The notes beneath the pieces are model-generated. The model was not told where the DNA came from. It saw only the letters and a program-made list of their open reading frames with translations, and made no database searches. A program made the translations under genes and the position numbers. Positions 24,470 through 32,325 of a stretch of 32,420 nt of DNA are shown here, piece by piece. Location of the stretch: contig NZ_SLZV01000031.1 in NCBI RefSeq assembly GCF_004346095.1, positions 1 through 32,420 on the forward strand, written 5' to 3'. Numbering within the stretch: position 1 is the stretch's first letter; the number at the start of each line of letters is the position of its first letter. This stretch comes from Faecalimonas umbilicata. GTDB taxonomy: Bacteria > Bacillota > Clostridia > Lachnospirales > Lachnospiraceae.

Positions 24470-25375
24470 TTATCCTCTCATCTCGTTTTCAATATATTCT
24501 ATATACTCTCTTCTCTCGACCTCTTCTTTATTTTCACAATACCACGCAAATGCCTCCTGCAATCCTTCATAGAAATCTTTCACATCCGGCAACAGTTCCT
24601 TCTGTTTTTTGACATCCAGCACATACTCATATGCTGGAAAACAGAAATAGTTTGTCTGACAAACCTGATCCTCGACAAGCCGCGCCCGCAATGGTTCTCC
24701 TGCTGCCCGATAACACAGCTCCACAAACGTACGAATATCTATTGCCTCATTTCCCACATTAAAAATATGCTCTTCTGGTCTTTTCTCAAGAATAGCTTCC
24801 ATCAATCTGCACAAATCCTCCACATGGAAAAATTGAAGCTTCTGACTTCCATCTCCCGGCATATAAAATTTTCTATGCTGCAATGCACAATCAAATACAA
24901 AGGCTTCCCGGTAAACATCGTTCATCGGCCCATACAGATATGGAGGACGGATCACATAGGCATCCGGCACTTTCTCCATCAAATACTCCTCCGCCTCAAT
25001 TTTATCACTTCCATATTTTCTCCAGATAGAATTGTATCCTACCGACTGCTCCTCTGAGAAAGGCTGCTGCAATGTCTCAGGATATACTGCACTGGAACTG
25101 ATCAGGATATACGTGGAAAATCCATTCAACTCCGCAAGAAGATTTTTCACATCTTCTTTCGTATATGCAGTAATATCCAACACATGATCAAAGTGTTTCC
25201 CCTGTAGCACTCCATTCAGCTGATTCCGGTCTGCACAGATCCACTCAACTCCTGAGACCTGCGGCCTCGATCCCCGGTTCAACACAGATACCTCATATCC
25301 CCGTTTTACAAAATATTCTGCTGCAAATTTACTTACAAAAACCGTTCCGCCTGTAATTAATATTCGTTTTCCCAT
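24470..25375 (-). CDS. NAD(P)-dependent sugar epimerase/dehydratase (extended SDR)
   Basis: An SDR-fold protein of about 301 residues. The N-terminal dinucleotide loop reads ITGGTVFVSKF, a variant in which the last Gly of GxxGxxG is replaced by Ser. The active-site Ser lies in SSSAVYPE, and the YxxxK pair is in RKYGSDKIEAEEYL. IRPPYLYGPMND follows as usual for nucleotide-sugar epimerases. The variant Gly motif is typical of a subgroup acting on unknown substrates. The ATG at 25375 has GGAG 9 nt upstream; one two codons earlier is too close to it. No sugar-biosynthesis neighbours are present. Confidence 0.82.
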   Translation of the reverse strand: MGKRILITGGTVFVSKFAAEYFVKRGYEVSVLNRGSRPQVSGVEWICADRNQLNGVLQGKHFDHVLDITAYTKEDVKNLLAELNGFSTYILISSSAVYPETLQQPFSEEQSVGYNSIWRKYGSDKIEAEEYLMEKVPDAYVIRPPYLYGPMNDVYREAFVFDCALQHRKFYMPGDGSQKLQFFHVEDLCRLMEAILEKRPEEHIFNVGNEAIDIRTFVELCYRAAGEPLRARLVEDQVCQTNYFCFPAYEYVLDVKKQKELLPDVKDFYEGLQEAFAWYCENKEEVERREYIEYIENEMRG

Positions 25376-25497
25376 TTCCATTGTCTCCTCTATTATCCCA
25401 TCGTTCTTCTTCCGTTATTTTACTTCGTACTTTCTTACTGCTTCCTTTTATTATGAGAAATTTTATCATAAGATATTTTGAAAATCTAGTTTTCTAA

Positions 25498-25550
25498 AAT
25501 AAAAAACTCCCGCAAAAACATACGAAAGCATCTGTTTCTACAAGAGTTTT
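25498..25550 (-). terminator. Terminator of the PTS operon
   Basis: On the minus strand AAAACTC pairs with GAGTTTT around an inner partial stem, and is followed by TTTTTTATTTT. It lies about 107 bp past the stop of the RarA-C-like gene, before the epimerase gene. Confidence 0.6.
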
Positions 25551-25656
25551 CTATTCTAAAAAAAGGGAAAAATCAGCATCAGCCTCTCTTTCCCCTCTTC
25601 TTAAACACTATGAGATTTCATCTTACAGTTCTCAGCTATAACCGTCAACATTTTTT

Positions 25657-26271
25657 CTAAAACTGCCATCCATTGAACTTAAATGTTGTTGGTGATACGT
25701 TCTCAGGATCATAGCGTTTTAACATTTCTTCATACCGTTCTTTATAATCATTGTCAATTTCTGCCTGTGGGATTACTTTACTTGCCTCATGAAGGAAGTG
25801 GAAGGAATCTCTTCCCATCTCTTGTCCGCGGCGTGTATGTTTATCCAAAGCCACATCCGGAATCTCCGGAAGCTCTCCCATGGCAAATCCTTTGATACAG
25901 ATATTTTTCAGTAAGTCACTGGATCTGTCTTTCTGTGACTGAACGAGATAACGGATCGCATGAATAAAGTAGATCGGGCGGTCTCCGTCTGCATAGTCAA
26001 ATTCTTTTCTCATTTGGAACAGACTGTTCACTACAACTGCCGCCATCGGATTTCCCATTCCAATATCTTCTACGGAAATCGTAAGGAGTCGTCTCCACAT
26101 CTTCTCTTCTAACTCCGGTGATGTAATATACAACTCATATGCGAACTTGCATGCGTCTTCTTCATTTGCACGTCGGATACTTTTCTGTAATGCTGAAATC
26201 ACTTCATCACAGCAATATCCATTCCGTGTTGTGATCGACTGCCACGGATCATACATTGTCTTTTTTACCAT
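25657..26271 (-). CDS. Stand-alone RarA/MgsA C-terminal-domain-like protein
   Basis: A 204-residue protein. The segment from about residue 20 to 190 resembles the C-terminal domain of the RarA/MgsA (WRNIP1) replication-linked ATPases, including LTISVEDIGMGNPMA, their SEDIG motif. The N-terminal AAA+ ATPase part is absent: no Walker A or B. It overlaps the EIIC stop by 7 nt, and its ribosome binding site (GGAGG, 10 nt) is inside that gene. It is thus translated with the PTS genes. Its job beside a sugar transporter is unknown. It could be a dominant partner of the full-length RarA or have a quite different role. Confidence 0.7.
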   Translation of the reverse strand: MVKKTMYDPWQSITTRNGYCCDEVISALQKSIRRANEEDACKFAYELYITSPELEEKMWRRLLTISVEDIGMGNPMAAVVVNSLFQMRKEFDYADGDRPIYFIHAIRYLVQSQKDRSSDLLKNICIKGFAMGELPEIPDVALDKHTRRGQEMGRDSFHFLHEASKVIPQAEIDNDYKERYEEMLKRYDPENVSPTTFKFNGWQF

Positions 26272-27611
26272 TCGAAATCATCCTCCTCTTCGGCCTCTTT
26301 TGTTTCTTTTTCTACTGCCTGTTTTTCATATACCTTAAAGAATGGGTAATAAATCAGCACACTCAATGCGATACATAAGAACATAAAAATTACATTTCTA
26401 AAATCCATTCCGGACATCCATCCTTGTATAAAAAATGGAATAAAGGAAGGGTCTGCAATATATCCTGGTGTAATCCATCCAAATACCTGCGCATAATATC
26501 CAAGTACAACACAAATAGATGGTGTGAAAATATATGGAATTGCAAGCACTGGATTGTAAGTCATCGGCACTCCAAATGTAATCGGCTCATTGATGGAACA
26601 GATTCCCGGCACAATAGATATTCGTGCAAGCGATTTCAGCTTTGCGGATTTTGATTTCCACATCAGCAAGATCAAACCGAGTGTTCCTCCGGCTCCTCCA
26701 AGCATTGCGTAGCGGAATAACTGAAGGTTCATCGGATTGGTCGGTGCAAGCCCTTCTGCTACAAGAGCTGCATTTGCTCCTGTTCCAGCAAGTCCAATCA
26801 TAAATACGATTGAAAATACAACGGATGTCCCATTGATACCAAAAAACCATAAAATATTTGAAAACATAATGATTCCGGCATACACCCAGATATTATTTCC
26901 GACATCGATCGCAGGTGTAAGTAAGCTCATGATCGCCTCTGGAATAGATTTTCCGATCAAAGAGATTAAAATCAGATTGATGCCATATACAATAACAATA
27001 TTTACAAAAAGTGGAAGCAATGAGTTTACAAATGTAGCAACCATACTTGGTACCGATGCTGGAAATTTAACCTTAATTCCCAGTTTGTCCACCATACGGT
27101 TAATCTCAACACATACAAAACTCAGCACCAATGCAATAAACAATCCATCGCTTGTCAGATACTGGGATGTAATTGCTGAAATCGCAGCATCTTCTCCCAC
27201 CGGAACTTGAACCACTTTGGAACATACAAGTAAAAATACGGACATGGACATAATACCATTGACCGCCGCATTCATCTTGTAACTCTTTGCCAAACAATAG
27301 GCAACCGAAAATGCAGTCATCAGTCCAAGCATTCCAAATGTCATATTGTATGGCGCAAGAATCCATTCGCTATTTGCTACTGCCCACTCTTTCCAATTAA
27401 TTAAAAAACGGATAAAAAGATTGGTCGTATTCATATCTACCGTTTCTAAATTAATCGGAGGATTATTCAAGATCATAAAAATAGAACCAATGACAAGCAA
27501 TGGCAGTGTCATCATCATACCATTGGACAATGCCTGCAAATGTCTTTGATTACCCAGTTTCGCCCCCAAAGGAGATAAATATTTTTCCAAAAAACCTGTG
27601 AATTTTTTCAT
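26265..27611 (-). CDS. PTS EIIC component, lactose/cellobiose (CelB) family
   Basis: The membrane channel of a PTS, 448 residues with about ten helices. It begins LEKYLSPLGAKLGNQRHLQAL, characteristic of CelB-like EIIC proteins. The central GINGTSVVFS loop and the later ICSINEPITFGVPMTYNP carry the Asn-Glu-Pro motif that binds sugar. The tail is acidic (EEEDDFEW). It takes up and phosphorylates a beta-glucoside or related disaccharide, using the EIIA and EIIB upstream. No phospho-glycosidase gene lies in the operon, so the sugar is not identified. Confidence 0.93.
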   Translation of the reverse strand: MKKFTGFLEKYLSPLGAKLGNQRHLQALSNGMMMTLPLLVIGSIFMILNNPPINLETVDMNTTNLFIRFLINWKEWAVANSEWILAPYNMTFGMLGLMTAFSVAYCLAKSYKMNAAVNGIMSMSVFLLVCSKVVQVPVGEDAAISAITSQYLTSDGLFIALVLSFVCVEINRMVDKLGIKVKFPASVPSMVATFVNSLLPLFVNIVIVYGINLILISLIGKSIPEAIMSLLTPAIDVGNNIWVYAGIIMFSNILWFFGINGTSVVFSIVFMIGLAGTGANAALVAEGLAPTNPMNLQLFRYAMLGGAGGTLGLILLMWKSKSAKLKSLARISIVPGICSINEPITFGVPMTYNPVLAIPYIFTPSICVVLGYYAQVFGWITPGYIADPSFIPFFIQGWMSGMDFRNVIFMFLCIALSVLIYYPFFKVYEKQAVEKETKEAEEEDDFEW

Positions 27612-27644
27612 AAGTATATATCCTTTGCCTCTCCGTTTACTCTT

Positions 27645-27968
27645 TTATTTCCCAACTGCTCTCATCATTTTGATTGCAGTTTTTAAAACTTTCTCTCCAT
27701 TCATCATTCCATAATCACCTGAATCGATCACTGCAATCGGAATTCCTGTCTTTCCATATTCTTTCACTGTCTGATCGTACAGATATTTCACCTGTGGTCC
27801 GAGCAAAATACAATCTGGATGTTTTGCTGCGATGATCTCTCCGATCTGCTCATGTGGAAATGCTGCGACTTCCATATCTAATTGGTGTGAATTTGCAACT
27901 TCCTGCATCTTTGCAGCCAGCATACTTGTTGACATCCCTGCACTACAAAATAAATACACTTTTTTCAT
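27645..27968 (-). CDS. PTS EIIB component, lactose/cellobiose family
   Basis: A 107-residue cytosolic protein that passes phosphate from EIIA to the sugar. Phosphorylated Cys8 is within FCSAGMSTSMLA. Length and the C-terminal DYGMMNGEKV fit the CelA class. It lies between EIIA (16-nt gap) and EIIC (33-nt gap), and GAGG is 8 nt upstream. Confidence 0.94.
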   Translation of the reverse strand: MKKVYLFCSAGMSTSMLAAKMQEVANSHQLDMEVAAFPHEQIGEIIAAKHPDCILLGPQVKYLYDQTVKEYGKTGIPIAVIDSGDYGMMNGEKVLKTAIKMMRAVGK

Positions 27969-27984
27969 ATCTTTTTCCTCTCTT

Positions 27985-28317
27985 TTATGCTTCTTTTGCT
28001 TCTAAAACGGAAATTCGTCTGTAAGCATCCATCAATTCCACTGCCAAAATCTTGCACGTCTCCGCTGCCATCAACTGATCCTCCGCATGGATTAACAATA
28101 AATTTGGTGTTTGCTCCATCTCTCCGGCGGCTTCCTTATGGATCAGATCTGCATGAACCTTATGTGCCTGCAAAAATGCATCTCCACCTTCTTTGATCAA
28201 CTTCTCCGCCTCTTCATAGTTTCCTTGTTTTGCTGTTTGAATCGCTCCCATATAAGCACTTCTCGCTTCTCCCGCAAAAGAAATAATCTGAAAACAAACC
28301 AGCTCAAGTTCTTCCAT
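27985..28317 (-). CDS. PTS EIIA component, lactose/cellobiose family
   Basis: A 110-residue helical protein (CelC/LacF family). The phosphorylated His is His77 in LLLIHAEDQLM. EARSAYMGAIQTAKQGNYEEA is the usual first-helix pattern. The frame extends to a GTG at 28326, but that overlaps the AGGAGG site. The ATG at 28317, 8 nt after AGGAGG, is preferred. It is the first gene of the PTS operon. Confidence 0.94.
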   Translation of the reverse strand: MEELELVCFQIISFAGEARSAYMGAIQTAKQGNYEEAEKLIKEGGDAFLQAHKVHADLIHKEAAGEMEQTPNLLLIHAEDQLMAAETCKILAVELMDAYRRISVLEAKEA

Positions 28318-28344
28318 CTTCTGCACCTCCTAACCTTTACTTAA

Positions 28345-28398
28345 AGTATATCGTAGATTTTTTTATTTTCTTCCAATGTTTCTTCCTAGTATTAGGAA
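28345..28398 (-). promoter_or_regulatory. PTS operon promoter with upstream activator dyad
   Basis: On the minus strand TATACT (28345-28350) has only a weak -35 (GAAGAA) at 28368-28373. A perfect dyad, TTCCTA-N4-TAGGAA (28383-28398), lies about 52 bp before the expected start. A weak -35 next to an upstream dyad is the design of an activator-dependent promoter, and a LicR-type activator is encoded directly upstream. Confidence 0.5.
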
Positions 28399-28429
28399 AT
28401 GCTGTCTGTTTTTAGAAACATGCTGCCCC

Positions 28430-30325
28430 CTACAAAAGTGTATTCACAAAGCTCTGGTAATCCTGAACCTCCAAAAGTCTCGCAAATTTCTCAGGATTGG
28501 AAACGATATCATCCAGCCAGTCAAAGAAAATCTTTAAAAAATTTCTATTTTCTTCTGTGATTGCCAGCAACAGCACAAATCGCACCTCATAACTCCCCCA
28601 TTGGACCGGCTGCTTTAAAATTGCAGTGCTGATTGCAGAATGAATTGTCTCCTGATGAGACATATTGTGCGGTATTGCAAAACCATGAAAAAAAGAGGTT
28701 GGAGAAAGACGTTCTCTTTTCAGTACTCCCTCCTTAAAATTTTCTTTTACATACCCACGGGCATACAGTTTGTCACACATATCCGATATAATCTTTTCCG
28801 GTTCTTCTACTGCCATATTTGCTGTAAAAAACTCTTCTCTGATCAGATTCAAAATAAAAAACTGAAAATTATTTCTATAACGGATCTGATCTAATCTATT
28901 CAATGTCTGAAAAACAGCTGCTTCATCTGTATGAGCAAAAAACATCGATATTTCTGTTGTCTCAATATCCAGCGCATGTGCCACTGGTTGTGTCGTCAGT
29001 ATCAAATCAAGATTTTTCTCCCTGATCAGTGATTCTTCAAAATAGCTCATACAATCCACAATTTCCATACGATCCTGAAAACGGTTCACGATTTTCTGTA
29101 TGCACAAATCCTTTACTGTCTGATTGTGAGGACATATTAACAAGCATCTGTATTTTCGTCTTAAATTTGCTCTTTCATATGCGGAGCCAAGATGTAATGC
29201 AATAAAAGAAATCTCATTCTCACTGATGATGATATTCAAATGTTCTTCCATAATCTTGCATACCCACACGCCCATCTCAAAAATGAGGGGATATTTTCTC
29301 TTCACTTCTTCCAGACATGTATGATCAATCTCAACATTTGCATAGTGTCTTTTTAATAAGGAAACTGTATGTACTTCCAGTCCAAGTCTGAATTCACGAT
29401 CTTCACTGAAATCAATATCAAAATGTTCCCGAATCTCAACGATAATATGCTGTACCAAATCCGAAGCTAATCCTTGTAGCTGTTCTTCTTCACAATATCC
29501 TTTTCTTTTTCCATGTTCCAAATAAATGGCAAAATCACAGATCTCTGCCTCCCGAACTTGTAAAGACAGTCTAGCGCCGATTTTTTCAAAAAAATGTCGG
29601 GAAATTTCATATTCCTCTCTTCCATATTTCCCCTGCTGCTCTTCATCCTCTTTTAAAAAATGACAAGCAAAATTCCTTTCCAAAATCACTCCTACATGGA
29701 TCAATAAAGTAGGAATCCTTACTTCATTCATTTGATAATGAAATTCCTCAAAAATATCTTTTAAAATCTCCTTTACTTTTAGGAGATCAAAGCGCATAAA
29801 ATTTTCTGCAACTTTATTTAAATTCCACAGATTGCCGCTGATCTTATAAGAGATTAACTCTTCATATAAATGTCTCTTTTCCCGTTCTTCTCCGGAAAGT
29901 TGCAGCATATTACTTTGACGGATTACCTTTAAGCCTTGATAATTGTCCAGTAATTTTCGGATTTTATTCATATCATTTTCCAGTGAAAACTCTGAAATAC
30001 ACATCTGGTCTGCTAACTGATATATATTTACCTGATTATGCTCCACCAATGTTTTCAGGATCAGCCATCTTCTTTCTTCCCCTGTCTCCGGAATTTCCTT
30101 TTTTGTCTCTTCTGTAAATCTTTTTACTTTTTCTCCCTGAATCCGGTATCCTTTCCGGATATTAGATTCAATCATCGTATCTGCGTAAAACTCATTGATC
30201 GCAGCAATATCATTGCGGATTGTCCGATCAGATACATTCAATAATTTTGCAAGATCTTTTCCTACGATCCAATCCTTTTGATTGTTCATGATGGTCATAA
30301 TCATATTTTGTCTTTTGGTCAGCAT
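28430..30325 (-). CDS. LicR-type PRD/PTS transcriptional activator
   Basis: A 631-residue regulator. Order of domains: an HTH (about 1-60, NVSDRTIRNDI), a second HTH (about 85-150), PRD1 (about 180-280, with His210 and His271), PRD2 (about 290-390, His319 and His378), an EIIB-like domain (Cys398 in ICPHNQT), and an EIIA-like domain (about 490-631, His553 in AIPHN). The PTS phosphorylates such sites to set activity according to sugar supply. It lies directly upstream of the PTS genes in the same direction and probably controls them. The ATG at 30325 has GGAGG 6 nt upstream; the GTG two codons earlier is inside that site. Confidence 0.92.
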   Translation of the reverse strand: MLTKRQNMIMTIMNNQKDWIVGKDLAKLLNVSDRTIRNDIAAINEFYADTMIESNIRKGYRIQGEKVKRFTEETKKEIPETGEERRWLILKTLVEHNQVNIYQLADQMCISEFSLENDMNKIRKLLDNYQGLKVIRQSNMLQLSGEEREKRHLYEELISYKISGNLWNLNKVAENFMRFDLLKVKEILKDIFEEFHYQMNEVRIPTLLIHVGVILERNFACHFLKEDEEQQGKYGREEYEISRHFFEKIGARLSLQVREAEICDFAIYLEHGKRKGYCEEEQLQGLASDLVQHIIVEIREHFDIDFSEDREFRLGLEVHTVSLLKRHYANVEIDHTCLEEVKRKYPLIFEMGVWVCKIMEEHLNIIISENEISFIALHLGSAYERANLRRKYRCLLICPHNQTVKDLCIQKIVNRFQDRMEIVDCMSYFEESLIREKNLDLILTTQPVAHALDIETTEISMFFAHTDEAAVFQTLNRLDQIRYRNNFQFFILNLIREEFFTANMAVEEPEKIISDMCDKLYARGYVKENFKEGVLKRERLSPTSFFHGFAIPHNMSHQETIHSAISTAILKQPVQWGSYEVRFVLLLAITEENRNFLKIFFDWLDDIVSNPEKFARLLEVQDYQSFVNTLL

Positions 30326-30379
30326 GGGCACCCTCCCGTTCTCTCTGAGATCATTAGATCATTCTCATTCATCTCTTCC

Positions 30380-30408
30380 ATGATATCGGGTCGGAGAAGT
30401 GCTGTCAA
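30380..30408 (-). promoter_or_regulatory. Sigma-A promoter of the LicR-type gene
   Basis: Perfect TTGACA (30403-30408), a 17-bp spacer and TATCAT (30380-30385) on the minus strand, about 55 bp before the ATG. Confidence 0.65.
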
Positions 30409-30477
30409 TGTACCAAGTAGCTCATTTGAATTCTCTATCTGTACTCCTGCGAATTTAAAAAGTGATTCTAAAAATAG

Positions 30478-30524
30478 AAAAAGTCCATAATATCACTTTT
30501 TCAAAATGATATCACAGACTTTTT
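30478..30524 (-). terminator. Terminator of the exporter-peptide operon
   Basis: Arms 30478-30495 and 30507-30524 pair over 18 positions with three mismatches (AAAAAGTC at the foot, ATATCA near the loop). It is followed on the minus strand by a T-rich run. It lies 35 bp past the stop of the 28-residue peptide gene and upstream of the licR-type promoter. Confidence 0.75.
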
Positions 30525-30558
30525 CTTAAAATCTTTTTAGGGTCAGGATATGTGCCTA

Positions 30559-30645
30559 CTAGCATCCCGAAGAACATACCGGTGAACCATTTATTCTAGT
30601 GCTGCCTTGACCTGCTTTACGTACCTTTACTCTTATGTATTTCAT
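30559..30645 (-). CDS. 28-residue Cys-ended peptide, candidate exported or modified peptide precursor
   Basis: A gene too short for usual ORF limits. It begins MKYIRVKVRK, passes through AGQGSTR, and ends INGSPVCSSGC, then TAG. The N-terminal third is strongly basic, the middle is Gly/Ser/Thr-rich, and the last five residues are CSSGC, with Cys24 and Cys28. It starts 2 nt after the ABC exporter stop (TGA-GA-ATG). A strong AAAGGAGG (30655-30662) sits 9 nt upstream, inside the last exporter codons. A terminator follows. Such a tiny gene with a near-ideal site, coupled to an exporter, looks like a precursor peptide of a RiPP or signal-peptide system. I do not recognise the family. Confidence 0.65.
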   Translation of the reverse strand: MKYIRVKVRKAGQGSTRINGSPVCSSGC

Positions 30646-30647
30646 TC

Positions 30648-32249
30648 TCACTCGCCTCCTTTCAAATGAATAACCTGATCATAATATTTCTGTGTATTTT
30701 CTTTCATATTATGAGTAATCAGGATTGTTGTATATTCTTCTGTTTCTAACAATAATCGCTCGATAATAGCTACGTTTTTTATATCTAATGCAGACGTTCC
30801 CTCATCCACTACAAAAATTCTTTTCTTTTGTAACAATGATCGTGCAATCGCTAATCTCTGCTTCTGACCCCCGGAAATATTTTTCCCATTATCTCCGAGC
30901 ATGGCATCCAAACCGCCTTTCTCCGTTAAAAACTCTCCCAGATTAACCATATTAAGCACATCTTTTAACTGAACATCTGTATATCCACTATCTCCCAAAG
31001 TTAAATTAAAACGAATTGTATCATTAAAAATATAAGCCTCCTGACTAATATAGGCAATCTGTTGAAATATAGAGTCTTTGTTATACGCCTCTTTACTGAT
31101 TCCATCAAAAAGAATTTCTCCCGTATAATTATCATTTATCCCTATCATTGCCTTAAGCATAGATGATTTTCCAACGCCACTTTCTCCTATAATTGCATAC
31201 TTCTTTCCAATTTTAAAACAATAATTTTGATGGTCCAGCACAATATGATTGTCGTATTTAATCTGTAAATTTCTTACTTCAATGCTATTTTTAATTTCTG
31301 GACAAGTTGTCCGGTTGTCTTCGGGCATATTTTTTGGAAATTTTTCAAATATTTTTCCGCTGCTTTTTAAAATTACCAGATTGGAAAAAATGCTATTGAT
31401 CCCATTTAAAAAACGATTACTGATATTTGCAACTGAAAATACTGCTCCTATTCCAACTATTTTTAAAAATGCAAGCACCGCGGTGAGACAACAAGTTACT
31501 CCTTCTAAAATTCTAAAAATTGCCACACTATACATTCCCATTTTTGCTGAACGTCTGAGAAGTATTTTCTTTTCTTTTTCTAAAGCTATCGAGATTCTAT
31601 TATTCTGTTGAATAAATTGCTCTCTTCGATGTGCTGACACAAAACTTTGAAATCCTGACAGTGTATCATGGATTTTCTGAGAAAATTTTTCATTAATCTC
31701 AGAAATATTAAGTGTACTTTCTGTAATACTCTTTTCAAAAAATTTCGGAACAAAATATAAAATTACCGTACTAATAATACATGTAGCTAAAATAAGCGGA
31801 TGCATATAGAATAATGCCACAATACTAAATAATACTGTACTAACTGCTTCACAAATTAAAAAGAAAGAAGAAAAACACTTATCCTCAATCTGGTGAATAT
31901 CATTTGTCAGCCATGAAGCATATTCCCCCGGTTCTTTCTCTTCATATCTCTGGTATTCCATATGAGCGAGGGAATAAATTAGTTTTCCTTTCATCTCATT
32001 GTTAAAACATTCTCTCACTCCTGCTTCATAGCGATCTGCAAAGTATGCCATGATAACAGAAAATACTCTGATTAAAATCATATAAACAGAAAACCTTACT
32101 GCCCCTTGAATATCTGATGCTGTCACAATATCATAGTACCAGGCTAATGTATAGCCGGCATAAATATCAGCACCGGCTGCGGCAATAATCAATAAAATCA
32201 ATATTACTGTCTTTTTCTTATACTTCAATACCAGTTGTTTGAGATTCAT
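30648..32249 (-). CDS. ABC exporter (TM domain fused to ATPase), no peptidase domain
   Basis: A 533-residue half-exporter. About six membrane helices fill residues 1-300, followed by the ATPase: Walker A GESGVGKSS (355-363), Q-loop near 403, signature SGGQKQR (459-465), Walker B VVDEGTSALD (with Asp482 and Glu483) and His513. It has no N-terminal C39 peptidase, so a leader, if any, would be cut elsewhere. It is followed by the 28-residue peptide gene and preceded, with 32-nt overlap, by the 3' end of another gene. The ATG has GGAG 8 nt upstream. The likely cargo is the neighbouring peptide, which is inference; lipid or drug export is the alternative. Confidence 0.88.
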   Translation of the reverse strand: MNLKQLVLKYKKKTVILILLIIAAAGADIYAGYTLAWYYDIVTASDIQGAVRFSVYMILIRVFSVIMAYFADRYEAGVRECFNNEMKGKLIYSLAHMEYQRYEEKEPGEYASWLTNDIHQIEDKCFSSFFLICEAVSTVLFSIVALFYMHPLILATCIISTVILYFVPKFFEKSITESTLNISEINEKFSQKIHDTLSGFQSFVSAHRREQFIQQNNRISIALEKEKKILLRRSAKMGMYSVAIFRILEGVTCCLTAVLAFLKIVGIGAVFSVANISNRFLNGINSIFSNLVILKSSGKIFEKFPKNMPEDNRTTCPEIKNSIEVRNLQIKYDNHIVLDHQNYCFKIGKKYAIIGESGVGKSSMLKAMIGINDNYTGEILFDGISKEAYNKDSIFQQIAYISQEAYIFNDTIRFNLTLGDSGYTDVQLKDVLNMVNLGEFLTEKGGLDAMLGDNGKNISGGQKQRLAIARSLLQKKRIFVVDEGTSALDIKNVAIIERLLLETEEYTTILITHNMKENTQKYYDQVIHLKGGE

Positions 32250-32325
32250 CTTTCATACTCCATACTTTTGCATTTGCTAATCTACATAATCCATCTGCTT
32301 TTTCTCTTATATTGCCATTTTCAAG
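32218..32325 (-). pseudogene. 3' remnant of a gene upstream of the exporter, cut by an IS-like right end
   Basis: On the minus strand an open frame beginning at the IS-like junction reads LENGNIREKADGLCRLANAK, continues VWSMKDESQ and so on, and ends at TAA (32218-32220). It overlaps the exporter start by 32 nt. The overlap and the coding look suggest the C-terminus (35 residues) of a gene that used to be translated with the exporter. If the IS boundary is wrong, the frame is open upstream to a TAG at 32371-32373 and gains CFSCGEC, a Cys pattern as in SPASM-type iron-sulfur domains. The function is not established. Confidence 0.45.
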
